Assembly (NCBI RefSeq): GCF_902499045.1
Contig: NZ_CABVPL010000039.1
Coordinates: 1-64,000, forward strand
DNA length: 64,000 nt
Source of the DNA: Burkholderia latens
GTDB lineage: Bacteria > Pseudomonadota > Gammaproteobacteria > Burkholderiales > Burkholderiaceae
Reading direction: 5' to 3'
The position numbers and the translations under genes were made by a program. Under the pieces are notes generated by a model, which worked only from the letters and a program-made list of their open reading frames with translations, had not been told where the DNA came from and made no database searches. How positions within the stretch are numbered: position 1 is the stretch's first letter; each line of letters begins with the position of its first letter. Positions 17,775-28,928 of this stretch are shown here, one piece after another.

Positions 17775-17883
17775 GGGCTGCCGTCTCCCTGGGTAGCGGG
17801 ACGTACAGCTTACGCCCGTTGGCGGGGCGCCGGTATGTTGGCAGGTGAAAAGTGCCGGAACGGTCGGTCGTTCGGGGCTCGTC

Positions 17884-18381
17884 ATGGTTTGGGCTGGCCG
17901 AACGGCCGAATTGCGCGCTTGCAACGGTTGGGCGCTGTCGGCCCGTTGCGGCGCGCACGATCGATTCCTTTCGGCCAAGCGCGGCGACGTGCGCGTGTTT
18001 CGCCGTTTTGAAACGCTGGTCGGCTTTTTGCGCGACATCGGCATCAGCCGGTTCGATGTGGATGCGTCGACGTTCGATCCGGATGCGGCCGGTCGGGCGA
18101 GCCGGTCCGATCGCGCGGCGGCGTTGAAGGCGGCCCACGAGGCAGCGGCACACGACCGCTGGTTTCGCGAGCAGGTGAAGCAGGCATTGGACGATCCGCG
18201 TACGTCGATTCCCGATGCCGAAGTCAGCGCCGACTTCGCGTCGCGCCGCGCTGCCATCTGTCAGCCCCACGCTACCGCCCGCTACAGCATCAGCACTCGA
18301 CGATGTTCACCGCGAGCCCGCCGCGCGACGTTTCCTTGTACTTCGTCTTCATGTCGGCGCCCGTCTCGCGCATCGTCTTGA
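17884..18381 (+). CDS. Orphan antitoxin-like (stability-determinant) reading frame, possibly degraded
   Basis: The part at about 17965-18265 reads as a coherent protein: [29 protein letters not shown], then [20 protein letters not shown] followed by [20 protein letters not shown]. The last stretch is the pattern seen in antitoxins of ParE/RelE-type stability modules. No toxin gene follows. Instead the frame runs about 90 bp into the 3' end of sdaA on the opposite strand with out-of-family residues, so the original stop was probably lost. The start is uncertain (ATG 17884 has no good ribosome site). It may be a remnant of a toxin-antitoxin locus. Confidence 0.4.
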   Translation: MVWAGRTAELRACNGWALSARCGAHDRFLSAKRGDVRVFRRFETLVGFLRDIGISRFDVDASTFDPDAAGRASRSDRAAALKAAHEAAAHDRWFREQVKQALDDPRTSIPDAEVSADFASRRAAICQPHATARYSISTRRCSPRARRATFPCTSSSCRRPSRASS

Positions 18382-19678
18382 TCACCGAGTCGAGCGACAC
18401 GTAGTGCGAGCCGTCGCCGCGCAGCGCCATGCGCGCGGCGTTGACGGCCTTCACCGACGCCATCGCGTTGCGCTCGATGCACGGGATCTGCACCATCCCG
18501 CCGACCGGGTCACACGTGAGGCCGAGGTTGTGTTCCATCCCGATCTCGGCCGCGTTCTCCACCTGGCGCGGCGTGCCGCCGAGCACGGCCGCGAGCGCGC
18601 CGGCCGCCATCGAGCACGCGACGCCAACTTCGCCCTGGCAGCCGACTTCCGCGCCCGAAATCGACGCGTTGAGCTTGTACAGGATGCCGATCGCGGCGGC
18701 CGTCAGCAGGAAGTCGATCACGCCCTGTTCGTTCGCGCCCGGCGTGAAGCGCGTGTAGTAGTGCAGCACGGCCGGGATGATGCCGGCCGCGCCGTTGGTC
18801 GGCGCGGTGACGACGCGGCCGCCGGCTGCGTTTTCCTCGTTGACCGCGATCGCATACAGGTTGATCCAGTCGACCATCGACAGCGGATCCTGCAGCGCAC
18901 GCTCGGGGCTGCCGGTGAGCGCGCGATACAGCTGCGGCGCGCGGCGCTTGACCTGGAACGGGCCGGGCAGGTTGCCGTCGGCGTCCGGGTTGCCGATCCC
19001 GCACCCGCGCGACACGCACGACTGCATCACCGCCCAGATCTTCAGCAGCCCGTCGCGCGTCTCTTCCTCGGTGTGCCACGCGCGCTCGTTTTCCCACATC
19101 AGCTGCGCAATCGACTTGCCGGTCGACTCGGTCAGCGCGAGCAGCTCGGCGCCGGTGCGGAACGGATGCGTCATCTGCTCGGCCGCGCTCAGCACCTTCG
19201 TGTTCGGCGCGCCGGCCGTCACGACGAAGCCGCCGCCGACCGACAGGTACGTGCGCTCGACGAGCACGTTGCCGTTCGCATCGGACGCGCGCAGCTTCAT
19301 TCCGTTCGGATGCTCGGGCAGCGCCTGCCGGTAGAACGCGATGTTCTCCTTCAGCACGAACGGCACCGGATGCGTGCCGAGCAGCGCGAGCTTTTTCGAC
19401 GTGCGCACCGCGTCGAGCCGCGCGTCGATCGTGTCGGGATCGACGGTGTCGGGCGCGTCGCCGAGCAGGCCGAGCATCACGCCGCGATCGGTGCCGTGGC
19501 CTTTGCCGGTCGCGCCGAGCGAGCCGTACAGTTCGACCTTCACGTTGGCCGTCGCGTCGAGCAGCCCGTCGCGCTCGAGGCCCTGGACGAACATCAGCGC
19601 CGCGCGCATCGGTCCGACCGTGTGCGAACTGGACGGGCCGATGCCAATCTTGAAAAGGTCAAACACGCTGACTGCCAT
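18290..19678 (-). CDS. sdaA: L-serine ammonia-lyase (L-serine dehydratase), single-chain iron-sulfur type
   Basis: A 462-aa protein that begins [20 protein letters not shown], the hallmark of the beta domain, and contains the alpha-domain cysteine regions [18 protein letters not shown] and [17 protein letters not shown] that hold the 4Fe-4S cluster. It converts L-serine to pyruvate and ammonia. The gene lies downstream of gcvTHP on the same strand, so serine made from glycine by the cleavage system plus GlyA can be drained to pyruvate. An alginate-lyase-family gene separates it from gcvP. Length and motifs are complete. Confidence 0.96.
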   Translation of the reverse strand: MAVSVFDLFKIGIGPSSSHTVGPMRAALMFVQGLERDGLLDATANVKVELYGSLGATGKGHGTDRGVMLGLLGDAPDTVDPDTIDARLDAVRTSKKLALLGTHPVPFVLKENIAFYRQALPEHPNGMKLRASDANGNVLVERTYLSVGGGFVVTAGAPNTKVLSAAEQMTHPFRTGAELLALTESTGKSIAQLMWENERAWHTEEETRDGLLKIWAVMQSCVSRGCGIGNPDADGNLPGPFQVKRRAPQLYRALTGSPERALQDPLSMVDWINLYAIAVNEENAAGGRVVTAPTNGAAGIIPAVLHYYTRFTPGANEQGVIDFLLTAAAIGILYKLNASISGAEVGCQGEVGVACSMAAGALAAVLGGTPRQVENAAEIGMEHNLGLTCDPVGGMVQIPCIERNAMASVKAVNAARMALRGDGSHYVSLDSVIKTMRETGADMKTKYKETSRGGLAVNIVEC

Positions 19679-19708
19679 TTCGATTCCTGCCTTGCTTGAA
19701 GAGTGGTG

Positions 19709-20836
19709 CTAGCGCGCCTGCAACGGCAGGCACGCGGCCAGCCATGCGGGCGGCATGACGGATAGCTGGCGCGCGACGCGGGCATAGCGCCCGTCGAGCC
19801 GCGCGGCCAGGTGAAAGAGTTCGGTGGCGTTTTTCGGGTCCCACTGCCCCGTGTAGCCCGGCAAGCCGGCTTCGCGGCGCTTTGCGTCGAACGGCACCGG
19901 CGAATGCACGAATTCTTCATGCGTCTTCTCGCCGAGCGCGTACGGCACGAGCCAGTCGAGCGCGGCCGCGAGCGTCGCGCCGTTCGCGCCGCGCTCGCGC
20001 AGCCAGTTGCGGTTGAAGCGGCGCGCGGCGAGCGCGGCCGTCACCAGCGGCTGCAGGTCGTACACCGCGTAATGCAGCGCATCGCGTTCGTCGAAATCCC
20101 AGGTCTTGCCATCGGGGCCGATGTTGTCGGCGAGATGCTCGACGAACAGCCGCTGCGCGGCGTTCATCATCTTGCGGTCGCCGAGCGTGAACGCGGACAG
20201 CGCGATCAGCTTGATCCGATGGCTCTGCCAGTTGTTGCGCCACGTGCCGGTGAGCGGCCGCTTCTGCGCGTCGATCTGCGCGACGTAGCCGGCGCCGAGC
20301 TTCGCGATGAATGCGGCCGTCGCGTTGCGGGTCTTGACCGGCAGCGCGCTCGCCGTCATGTCGTACGCGATGATCAGGCTGTCGAAGCGCGTCTCGTCGA
20401 TCGGGTTGAAGCTCGGCTGGTAGGTCGACACCCACGCGGACAGGAAGCGGTCGACGAGCTGCAGATAGCGCGGCGCATTGGTCACGCGCCACGCGAGCGC
20501 GGCGTCGCGCATCAGGTCCATGTCCTTCAGCGCTTCGGCGCTCTGGTCGTAGATGCCTTCGTGCGGCAGCGTGCCCTCGGTGTGCACGCGCGGCATCGCC
20601 TTCGGCTGCTCGCCGATGCGCGCGTCGACGCTGTGGATCAGTGCCTGCACGCCCGGTTCGGCCTGCGTCGTCTCGCTCGCCTGCAACGCGGGCGCCGCGC
20701 AGAAATTCATTGCCGCGCGCGCGCTGCCGGCCGCGCCGAGACCGGCGGCAAGCGTCAGCGCGACGAACAGCGGCAAGCGGCGCGTGCGCGGCCGCGCCCG
20801 CGTTGCACCATGGCCCGGAAACATCGGACGCACCAT
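19709..20836 (-). CDS. Exported alginate-lyase-family protein
   Basis: A 375-aa protein with an N-terminal signal peptide: arginine-rich start, then LPLFVALTLAAGLGAAGSARA and cleavage near ARA-AMNF. The mature part is alpha-helical and resembles the alginate lyase superfamily (alpha/alpha toroid), with the conserved-looking GTWRNNWQSHRIKLIALSAF around residue 200 and DFDERDALHYAVYDLQPL. The substrate may be a uronic-acid polysaccharide in the periplasm. AAGGAGTT precedes the ATG at 20836. It sits between gcvP and sdaA (153 bp and 30 bp gaps), where it has no obvious metabolic link. Confidence 0.8.
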   Translation of the reverse strand: MVRPMFPGHGATRARPRTRRLPLFVALTLAAGLGAAGSARAAMNFCAAPALQASETTQAEPGVQALIHSVDARIGEQPKAMPRVHTEGTLPHEGIYDQSAEALKDMDLMRDAALAWRVTNAPRYLQLVDRFLSAWVSTYQPSFNPIDETRFDSLIIAYDMTASALPVKTRNATAAFIAKLGAGYVAQIDAQKRPLTGTWRNNWQSHRIKLIALSAFTLGDRKMMNAAQRLFVEHLADNIGPDGKTWDFDERDALHYAVYDLQPLVTAALAARRFNRNWLRERGANGATLAAALDWLVPYALGEKTHEEFVHSPVPFDAKRREAGLPGYTGQWDPKNATELFHLAARLDGRYARVARQLSVMPPAWLAACLPLQAR

Positions 20837-20989
20837 GCGGAACTCCTTGATTGGCTGGATCGCGTTGATGTTAGCCGGATTGGCGGGCAAGCGTGAGCCG
20901 ACTGGCCGCGCTGCGAACGCAAACACCGCACGCAACCGGCGGCTGTGTGCGGTGTGTTCGCGCGCGGACGCTTGGTTGCGAGATGTTCG

Positions 20990-23917
<2,928 letters not shown>

Positions 23918-23977
23918 GGCGTGACTCTGGTCCCGCGCGGGCCGGTTGCCCGGCCGCGCGCAGTTCGGGTAGGAAAA

Positions 23978-24358
23978 TTAGTCGATCAGCTTGCTGTACG
24001 CGTCGGCGTCGATCAGCTTGTCGGTCGATGCGCCGTCCGCGAGCTTGATCTTGAACAGCCACACGCCGTACGCGTCGCTGTTCACTTCTTCCGGCGAATT
24101 GGCGGCATCTTCGTTGATCGCGACGACTTCGCCAGACACCGGCGAGTAGATGTCGGATGCGGCCTTCACCGATTCGACGACGCCGACGGCGTCGCCCGCC
24201 GTCACCGACTTGCCGACTTGCGGCAGTTCGAGGAAGACGATGTCGCCGAGCGTGCTCTGCGCGTGATCGGTGATGCCGACCGTCAGCGTGCCGTCCGCCT
24301 CGGTGCGGATCCACTCGTGTTCGTCGGTGTACTTCAGATCGGCCGGGACGTTGCTCAT
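23978..24358 (-). CDS. gcvH: Glycine cleavage system H protein
   Basis: A 126-aa lipoyl carrier. The lipoylation site is Lys65 in [18 protein letters not shown], and the N-terminal [20 protein letters not shown] is typical. It shuttles the aminomethyl intermediate from GcvP to GcvT. ATG 24358 begins at the family N-terminus with a CAGGAGC ribosome site; longer in-frame readings to 24961 overlap gcvT and are rejected. It sits 128 bp after gcvT. Confidence 0.98.
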   Translation of the reverse strand: MSNVPADLKYTDEHEWIRTEADGTLTVGITDHAQSTLGDIVFLELPQVGKSVTAGDAVGVVESVKAASDIYSPVSGEVVAINEDAANSPEEVNSDAYGVWLFKIKLADGASTDKLIDADAYSKLID

Positions 24359-24486
24359 CGGATGCTCCTGGATAAAAGGTGTGTGTTCGTTATGCTGGCG
24401 CGCCGCCGGGGCGCGCCGGGTGTGGTTGCGCCGGGCGCCATTTCCCGGCTTTGCCGGGACGCGGCCTGCCGGTCGCTTCCCGGTCG

Positions 24487-25605
24487 TTACGCAGCGAGGA
24501 CCTTGCCGTTGCGCACGAACGGCAGTTTTACCACGCGCGCGGGAAGTTGCTTGTCTCGAATCTGCACCTGAACGGTGTCGCCGATCTGGACGGCTGCCGG
24601 CACGCGCGCGAACGCGATCGATTCCTGCATCGACGGCGAGAACGTGCCGCTCGTGATCTCGCCTTCGCCGTGCGGCGTGACGACCTTCTGGTGCGCGCGC
24701 AGCACGCCGCCCGCCTTGCCGTTTTCCTTCTGCAGGATCAGGCCGACGAACGCGGCGCGCGAGCCGTCGCGCTCGAGCGCGGCCCGGCCGACGAATTCGC
24801 GCGGCGCCGACAGGTCGACCGTCCATGCGAGGCCCGCGTCGAGCGGCGACGCGGTTTCGTCCATGTCCTGGCCATACAGGTTCATGCCGGCCTCGAGGCG
24901 CAGCGTGTCGCGCGCGCCGAGCCCGCACGGGCGCACGCCGTTTTGCTGCAGCGCATTCCACAGTGCTTCGACGTGCACGGCCGGGACGATCACTTCAAAG
25001 CCGTCCTCGCCGGTATAGCCGGTGCGCGCAATGGTGAGATCGCCGAACGGCGTGCCGGCGACCTGCGCGGCGTTGAACGGCTTCAGCTCGCTGGTGGCGG
25101 CGCGCGCGGCGGGCACCGTCGTCCAGACCTTTTCACGGGCGTTCGGGCCCTGAACGGCGACGATCGCCAAATCGCGGCGCGGCGCGATGGTCAGGCCGTA
25201 GCCGCCTTGTTCGTTGAGCCGGTTGAACCACGCGATGTCCTTCTCGGCCGTGCCGGCGTTGACGACGACGCGGAAGAAGTCTTCGGTGAAGTAGTAGACG
25301 ATCAGGTCGTCGATGACGCCGCCTTCCGGATTGAGCAGGCACGAGTAGAGCGCCTTGCCGGGCGTCTTGAGTTTGCCGACGTTGTTCGCGATCGCGTGTT
25401 CGAAGAACGCGCGCACGCGGCTGCCGGTGAAATCGACGACGCACATGTGCGACACGTCGAACATGCCGGCGTCGGTGCGCACGGCCTCGTGTTCTTCGAT
25501 CTGCGAGCCGTAGTTGACGGGCATGTCCCAGCCGCCGAAGTCGACCATGCGGGCATTGAGCGCGCGGTGCGCGGCGTTGAGCGGGGTTTGTTTCAGTGCA
25601 GTCAT
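24487..25605 (-). CDS. gcvT: Aminomethyltransferase, T-protein of the glycine cleavage system
   Basis: A 372-aa tetrahydrofolate-dependent protein. It contains [20 protein letters not shown] near the N-terminus, [13 protein letters not shown], the conserved [12 protein letters not shown] and [16 protein letters not shown]. It releases ammonia and makes methylenetetrahydrofolate from the GcvH-bound intermediate. It is the first gene behind the glycine riboswitch, about 95 bp from the end of the second aptamer. ATG 25605 is at the usual family start (MTALKQTPL). Confidence 0.97.
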   Translation of the reverse strand: MTALKQTPLNAAHRALNARMVDFGGWDMPVNYGSQIEEHEAVRTDAGMFDVSHMCVVDFTGSRVRAFFEHAIANNVGKLKTPGKALYSCLLNPEGGVIDDLIVYYFTEDFFRVVVNAGTAEKDIAWFNRLNEQGGYGLTIAPRRDLAIVAVQGPNAREKVWTTVPAARAATSELKPFNAAQVAGTPFGDLTIARTGYTGEDGFEVIVPAVHVEALWNALQQNGVRPCGLGARDTLRLEAGMNLYGQDMDETASPLDAGLAWTVDLSAPREFVGRAALERDGSRAAFVGLILQKENGKAGGVLRAHQKVVTPHGEGEITSGTFSPSMQESIAFARVPAAVQIGDTVQVQIRDKQLPARVVKLPFVRNGKVLAA

Positions 25606-25699
25606 CGAGGCCTCAGGCAAGGCGCTTGCGCGCGGGTCAGAACGGCCATGTGCGGACCGTCGCGGCCTGGGGGCCTGCGAAGCGATCCGGTACATGCCC

Positions 25700-25955
25700 C
25701 TCTGTCCTCGATACCTGAGAGATTGCGCTGCGGCTGCAAGCCGGCGAACGCGCGCCCCTTCGGTGGGCAGCCTGCCCGCGCTGCTTGTGCGCAGCGGGCT
25801 ACTGCCGCTCTCCAGAGTGCAGGGAGTGCGGCCCGCGCAATGCGCGGACGGGAATCCCCGACGCGGTCGGTCCTTTTGCCTGAGAGTTTGCGGGTGTGCC
25901 CCTTCGGCGGCGCGACCGGCGTTGCAAAAGCGACGCGGTCACACGCTCTCCCGAC
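25700..25955 (-). promoter_or_regulatory. Tandem glycine riboswitch upstream of gcvT
   Basis: Read on the minus strand, the first aptamer (25955 down to 25870) starts GGGAGAGCGTGTGACC, has the core CGCCGAAGGGGC and ends CTCTCAGGCAAAAGGAC. The second (25817 down to 25702) starts CTGGAGAGCGGCAG, has CACCGAAGGGGCGCG and ends CTCTCAGGTATCGAGGACAG. These are the GGAGAG, CCGAAGGNGC and CTCTCAGG(N)AAAGGAC landmarks of the glycine riboswitch. Two aptamers in tandem normally switch on gcv expression when glycine is high. The second aptamer is longer and ends GTATCGAGGAC rather than GCAAAAGGAC. Confidence 0.93.
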
Positions 25956-26051
25956 GCGTGCGGGCGACTGTACGCGAGCGGGTCGGCATTGTCAATTTGA
26001 GCAAAAGAATGTCGCTTCGCGACAAGCGGCCGGCACGGGCCGGCGCACGGA

Positions 26052-26414
26052 TTACTCGCCGATCGCGCGCGCGGCCGTGTCGAGTTCCTGGTTCAGCACG
26101 CGCTGCTCGTCGCCGGACAGGCCGCCGTTGTGCTGCGCGGACATGTCGTTCGCTTCCTGGCGGATCACGTCGAGGCGGTGATGCAGTTGCGCGCCGTACG
26201 GCGGCGGGTAGTAGCCGCCGTTGACGCGCGCATCGATCCGGCGGTGCAGGTTGTCGATCCGCCCCTGGACCTCCTGCAAGCGGTCGTTCGCGACGACCTG
26301 AGGATTCGGCCGGGGCGGGGGTGCCTGTCGGGCCGGCCGCTGCGGCTGCACGACACAGGCCGCGAGCGAGGAAACCAGGACGCAGCATGCTGCTGCGCGA
26401 ATCAACCGTTGCAT
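26052..26414 (-). CDS. Small hypothetical lipoprotein
   Basis: A 120-aa protein beginning MQRLIRAAACCVLVSSLAAC, a lipoprotein signal with lipobox SLAAC, so it should be lipidated at that cysteine. A proline-rich linker (PQRPARQAPPPRPNPQ) precedes a helical region with DRLQEVQGRIDNLHRRIDAR and a QEANDMSAQ segment. The codon before the ATG is GTG, but CAGGAG is better spaced for ATG 26414. The function is unknown; it may be an envelope protein of a small Burkholderia family. Confidence 0.75.
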   Translation of the reverse strand: MQRLIRAAACCVLVSSLAACVVQPQRPARQAPPPRPNPQVVANDRLQEVQGRIDNLHRRIDARVNGGYYPPPYGAQLHHRLDVIRQEANDMSAQHNGGLSGDEQRVLNQELDTAARAIGE

Positions 26415-26589
26415 CACATTCTCCTGACGGTTTGGTGTCGGATCGACTTTTCGAGAAACGCGTCAGACCGGACGACCGCTGACTTTCGTTCCCGCACCAT
26501 TTGTAACGGAATGTTCGGACGCGGCCGCCGCGACGGCCGATGCGTGGCCGCAACCGCGGCCGGCTCGTTCCCGATCCGGCCGGCCACTG

Positions 26590-27642
26590 TCAGACGATGC
26601 GGCGCACGCATGGTACGCGGCGGCCTTCGTGCTCGCTTTGCGCGGCGAGCTCGATGATCGTCATCACGTCGACCGCGTCCTGCGGCGTGACCGGGAACGG
26701 CGCGCCGTCGTGGACCGACGCGGCGAGCGCGCGGTAGAACTCCGCGTACTGGCCGTCGAGCGTCGGCACCGGGCGTTCGACCTCCAGCTCGCCGTCGAGC
26801 ACGCGCAGCACGCCGGGCGGGTTGCCGCCGCCGAACTCGACGTGGTCGGGCGTGAGGCCGGCCTTCAGCTGGTCTTCCTGCGTGTCGAGCCCGAACTTCT
26901 GATAGCTGCCGCGCGTGCCGTGCAGCGTGAAGCGCGCGGGCTCGATCGCCGACAGCGCGCTCGCGTGCAGCGCGACGTCCTTGTCCGGATAGCCGAGCAG
27001 CAGGTGCACGAGATCGGGCGCCGTGCCGTTGTCGCGGCGCGTCTTCACCGTCGCGCTGACCGTCTGCGGCAGCCCGAACAGCACGAGCGCCTGATCGATC
27101 AGATGCGGGCCGAGGTCGAGCAGCAGGCCGCCGCCGCGTGCCGGCTCCTCGCGCCAGCGCGTGCGCGGGGTCGGGCGGAAGCGGTCGAAGTGCGACGCGA
27201 ACCACGTGACGCGGCCGAGTTCGCCCGATTCGACGATGCGGCGCACGGTCAGGAAGTCGCCGTCCCAGCGGCGATTGTGGAACGGCGCGAACAGGCGGCT
27301 GCGCGTGTTCGCGAGCCGCGCGAGCGCGAGCGCCTCGTCGGCGGTGAGCGTGACGGGCTTGTCGACGACGACGTGGCGGCCGGCTTCCAGCACCTGCCGC
27401 GCGAGCGTGAAGTGCGTGTCGTTCGGCGTGGCGATCACCACGCAATCGATGTCGTCGAGGGCGAGCAGCGCATCGAGATCGGGGACGATGCGCGCGCCCG
27501 GATACGCGGCGCGCGCGCGGTCGGACTGACCCGTTGCGATCGCGGCGACCTCGGTGCGGCCGCTCGTGGCGATCACGGGCGCGTGGAACGTCGCGCCGGC
27601 GAAACCGAAACCCATCAAACCAATCCTGAGCAATGACGACAT
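26590..27642 (-). CDS. Gfo/Idh/MocA-family NAD(P)-dependent oxidoreductase
   Basis: A 350-aa protein with an N-terminal Rossmann fold (LRIGLMGFGFAGATFHAPVI), the dinucleotide-binding GRHVVVDKPVTLTADEAL corresponding to the family EKP motif, and a C-terminal alpha/beta domain with HFDRFRP and GGGLLLDLGPHLIDQALVLF, the latter carrying the family catalytic-site D-x-x-x-H pattern. It probably oxidises a sugar or polyol derivative. It resembles YdgJ/IolW-type proteins, but the substrate is not deducible. It is a stand-alone gene with ATG at 27642. Confidence 0.9.
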   Translation of the reverse strand: MSSLLRIGLMGFGFAGATFHAPVIATSGRTEVAAIATGQSDRARAAYPGARIVPDLDALLALDDIDCVVIATPNDTHFTLARQVLEAGRHVVVDKPVTLTADEALALARLANTRSRLFAPFHNRRWDGDFLTVRRIVESGELGRVTWFASHFDRFRPTPRTRWREEPARGGGLLLDLGPHLIDQALVLFGLPQTVSATVKTRRDNGTAPDLVHLLLGYPDKDVALHASALSAIEPARFTLHGTRGSYQKFGLDTQEDQLKAGLTPDHVEFGGGNPPGVLRVLDGELEVERPVPTLDGQYAEFYRALAASVHDGAPFPVTPQDAVDVMTIIELAAQSEHEGRRVPCVRRIV

Positions 27643-27917
27643 GGCAATCCTTGGCTGCGTACGAAACGAAAGGACGGCGCGCCGGGAAGGCGCGGGAACG
27701 ACCGGCTATTTTGGCATGACGCCGCCGCACATACCGGAGCGTTCGGCAAGATGCGCGGCAGCCGGCGGCGGCGTGCGCACGTGCAAGCGGCGTTTGGCGC
27801 GGTGCCGGCGCAGCGCACACGGCCGACCTCGTGAGGAGGCTGCGCGCGCTGGTTGTCCCGCCGCCCAGCGCCGACCCGATGCGGGCCGAACCGGCGGCAC
27901 GCTCCGATGGCGCCGTG

Positions 27918-28628
27918 TCATGCAGCGACCCGCTGCCGCGACACCGCATCGGCGATCTGTGCCGCCCACGCGGCGCAGGCGGCCGGCCCCGGATGGAAAC
28001 CGTCGGCGGCCATCAGATGCCGCTCGAGCGGCAGCGCGACGCGCAGGAACGTGCAGTTCGGCCGGGTCGCGGCCCAGCCGGCGAGGGCGGCATTGAGCCG
28101 CTTCGCACGCAGCCCGAGATACCACGCGAGCGGCTGCGGCAGCGCCGGAAAGCGCTCCATCGGCGGTATCGCCGACAAGATCACGTGGCCGACGTGGAAA
28201 CGTGCGGCGAGCAGCTGCACGAGTTCGGCCTGCTGCGCCTGCCAGCGGGCCGGCGGCACGCCGCCCGTGACATCGTTGACGCCGAGCGACGTCACGGCCA
28301 CGTCGAACGGCGCGGCCGGTTCGGTCGCGAGCCAGTCGACGAGTTCGCGCGTGGTGAGACCGGTGCGGGCGAGCAGTTTCCACGCGACCCGATGAGTGAG
28401 CGCCAACTTGCGGACCAATTGCCCGGACAGCGCGTCGTGCTGCGACGCCACGCCGACGCCCGCGGCGGCCGAGTCGCCGACCACCAGCACGCGCAGCGGC
28501 GGGCCGTCGCCGGCCACGCCGTCGCGCGGGCCGGCCGCCTCGGGCAGCCGCGGGGTAACGCGGCGCACGCGGCGTCCCTGGAGGAACAGCAGCGGGCCGA
28601 GGGCGGCGGTGGCAAGCGGGTATCCCAT
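27918..28628 (-). CDS. SGNH/GDSL-family hydrolase
   Basis: A 236-aa protein. Block I reads VLVVGDSAAAGVGV (catalytic Ser in GDS), block III is TSLGVNDVTGG (G-x-N-D) and block V is ADGFHPGP (D-x-x-H). It is a lipase/esterase-type acyl hydrolase. The hydrophobic N-terminus (GYPLATAALGPLLFLQG) may be a membrane anchor or uncleaved signal. The natural ester is unknown. The gene is divergent from rep. Confidence 0.88.
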   Translation of the reverse strand: MGYPLATAALGPLLFLQGRRVRRVTPRLPEAAGPRDGVAGDGPPLRVLVVGDSAAAGVGVASQHDALSGQLVRKLALTHRVAWKLLARTGLTTRELVDWLATEPAAPFDVAVTSLGVNDVTGGVPPARWQAQQAELVQLLAARFHVGHVILSAIPPMERFPALPQPLAWYLGLRAKRLNAALAGWAATRPNCTFLRVALPLERHLMAADGFHPGPAACAAWAAQIADAVSRQRVAA

Positions 28629-28928
28629 GGAGTCGATCCGGTCGTGGTGGGGAGGGCGGCGCGAGGGCGCGCCGGCGTGCTGCCATTGTGGCCGATCGGA
28701 CCGCAGAAGGGGCCGGATTGGCCGTCAGGACAAGGAACGCACGCGAATCGGCCACCGGCGAAACACGGGCGCGCCGGCGTGCGCGACCCATTCGCTCACG
28801 CTTCGGAAAAGCGCCGCGCCGACGTGTTAACATGCGCGTCCTGCCCCGCGTGTCCGCCTGCGTCCCAGGCGTGCCGCGCGCGGCATCCTCCCGGCGTTTC
28901 GCCGTCAACCGCAACATCATCCGTCATC
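28629..28928. other. Intergenic region between SGNH hydrolase and rep
   Basis: A 300-bp divergent gap. It must carry promoters for both genes, but I do not see a clear -35/-10 pair. No RNA gene or conserved reading frame was recognised. Confidence 0.4.

Noticed and set aside
27831-28928. N-terminal extension of rep by about 366 residues
   Set aside because: The extension overlaps the SGNH hydrolase on the other strand, has no family similarity, and Rep begins normally at 28929.
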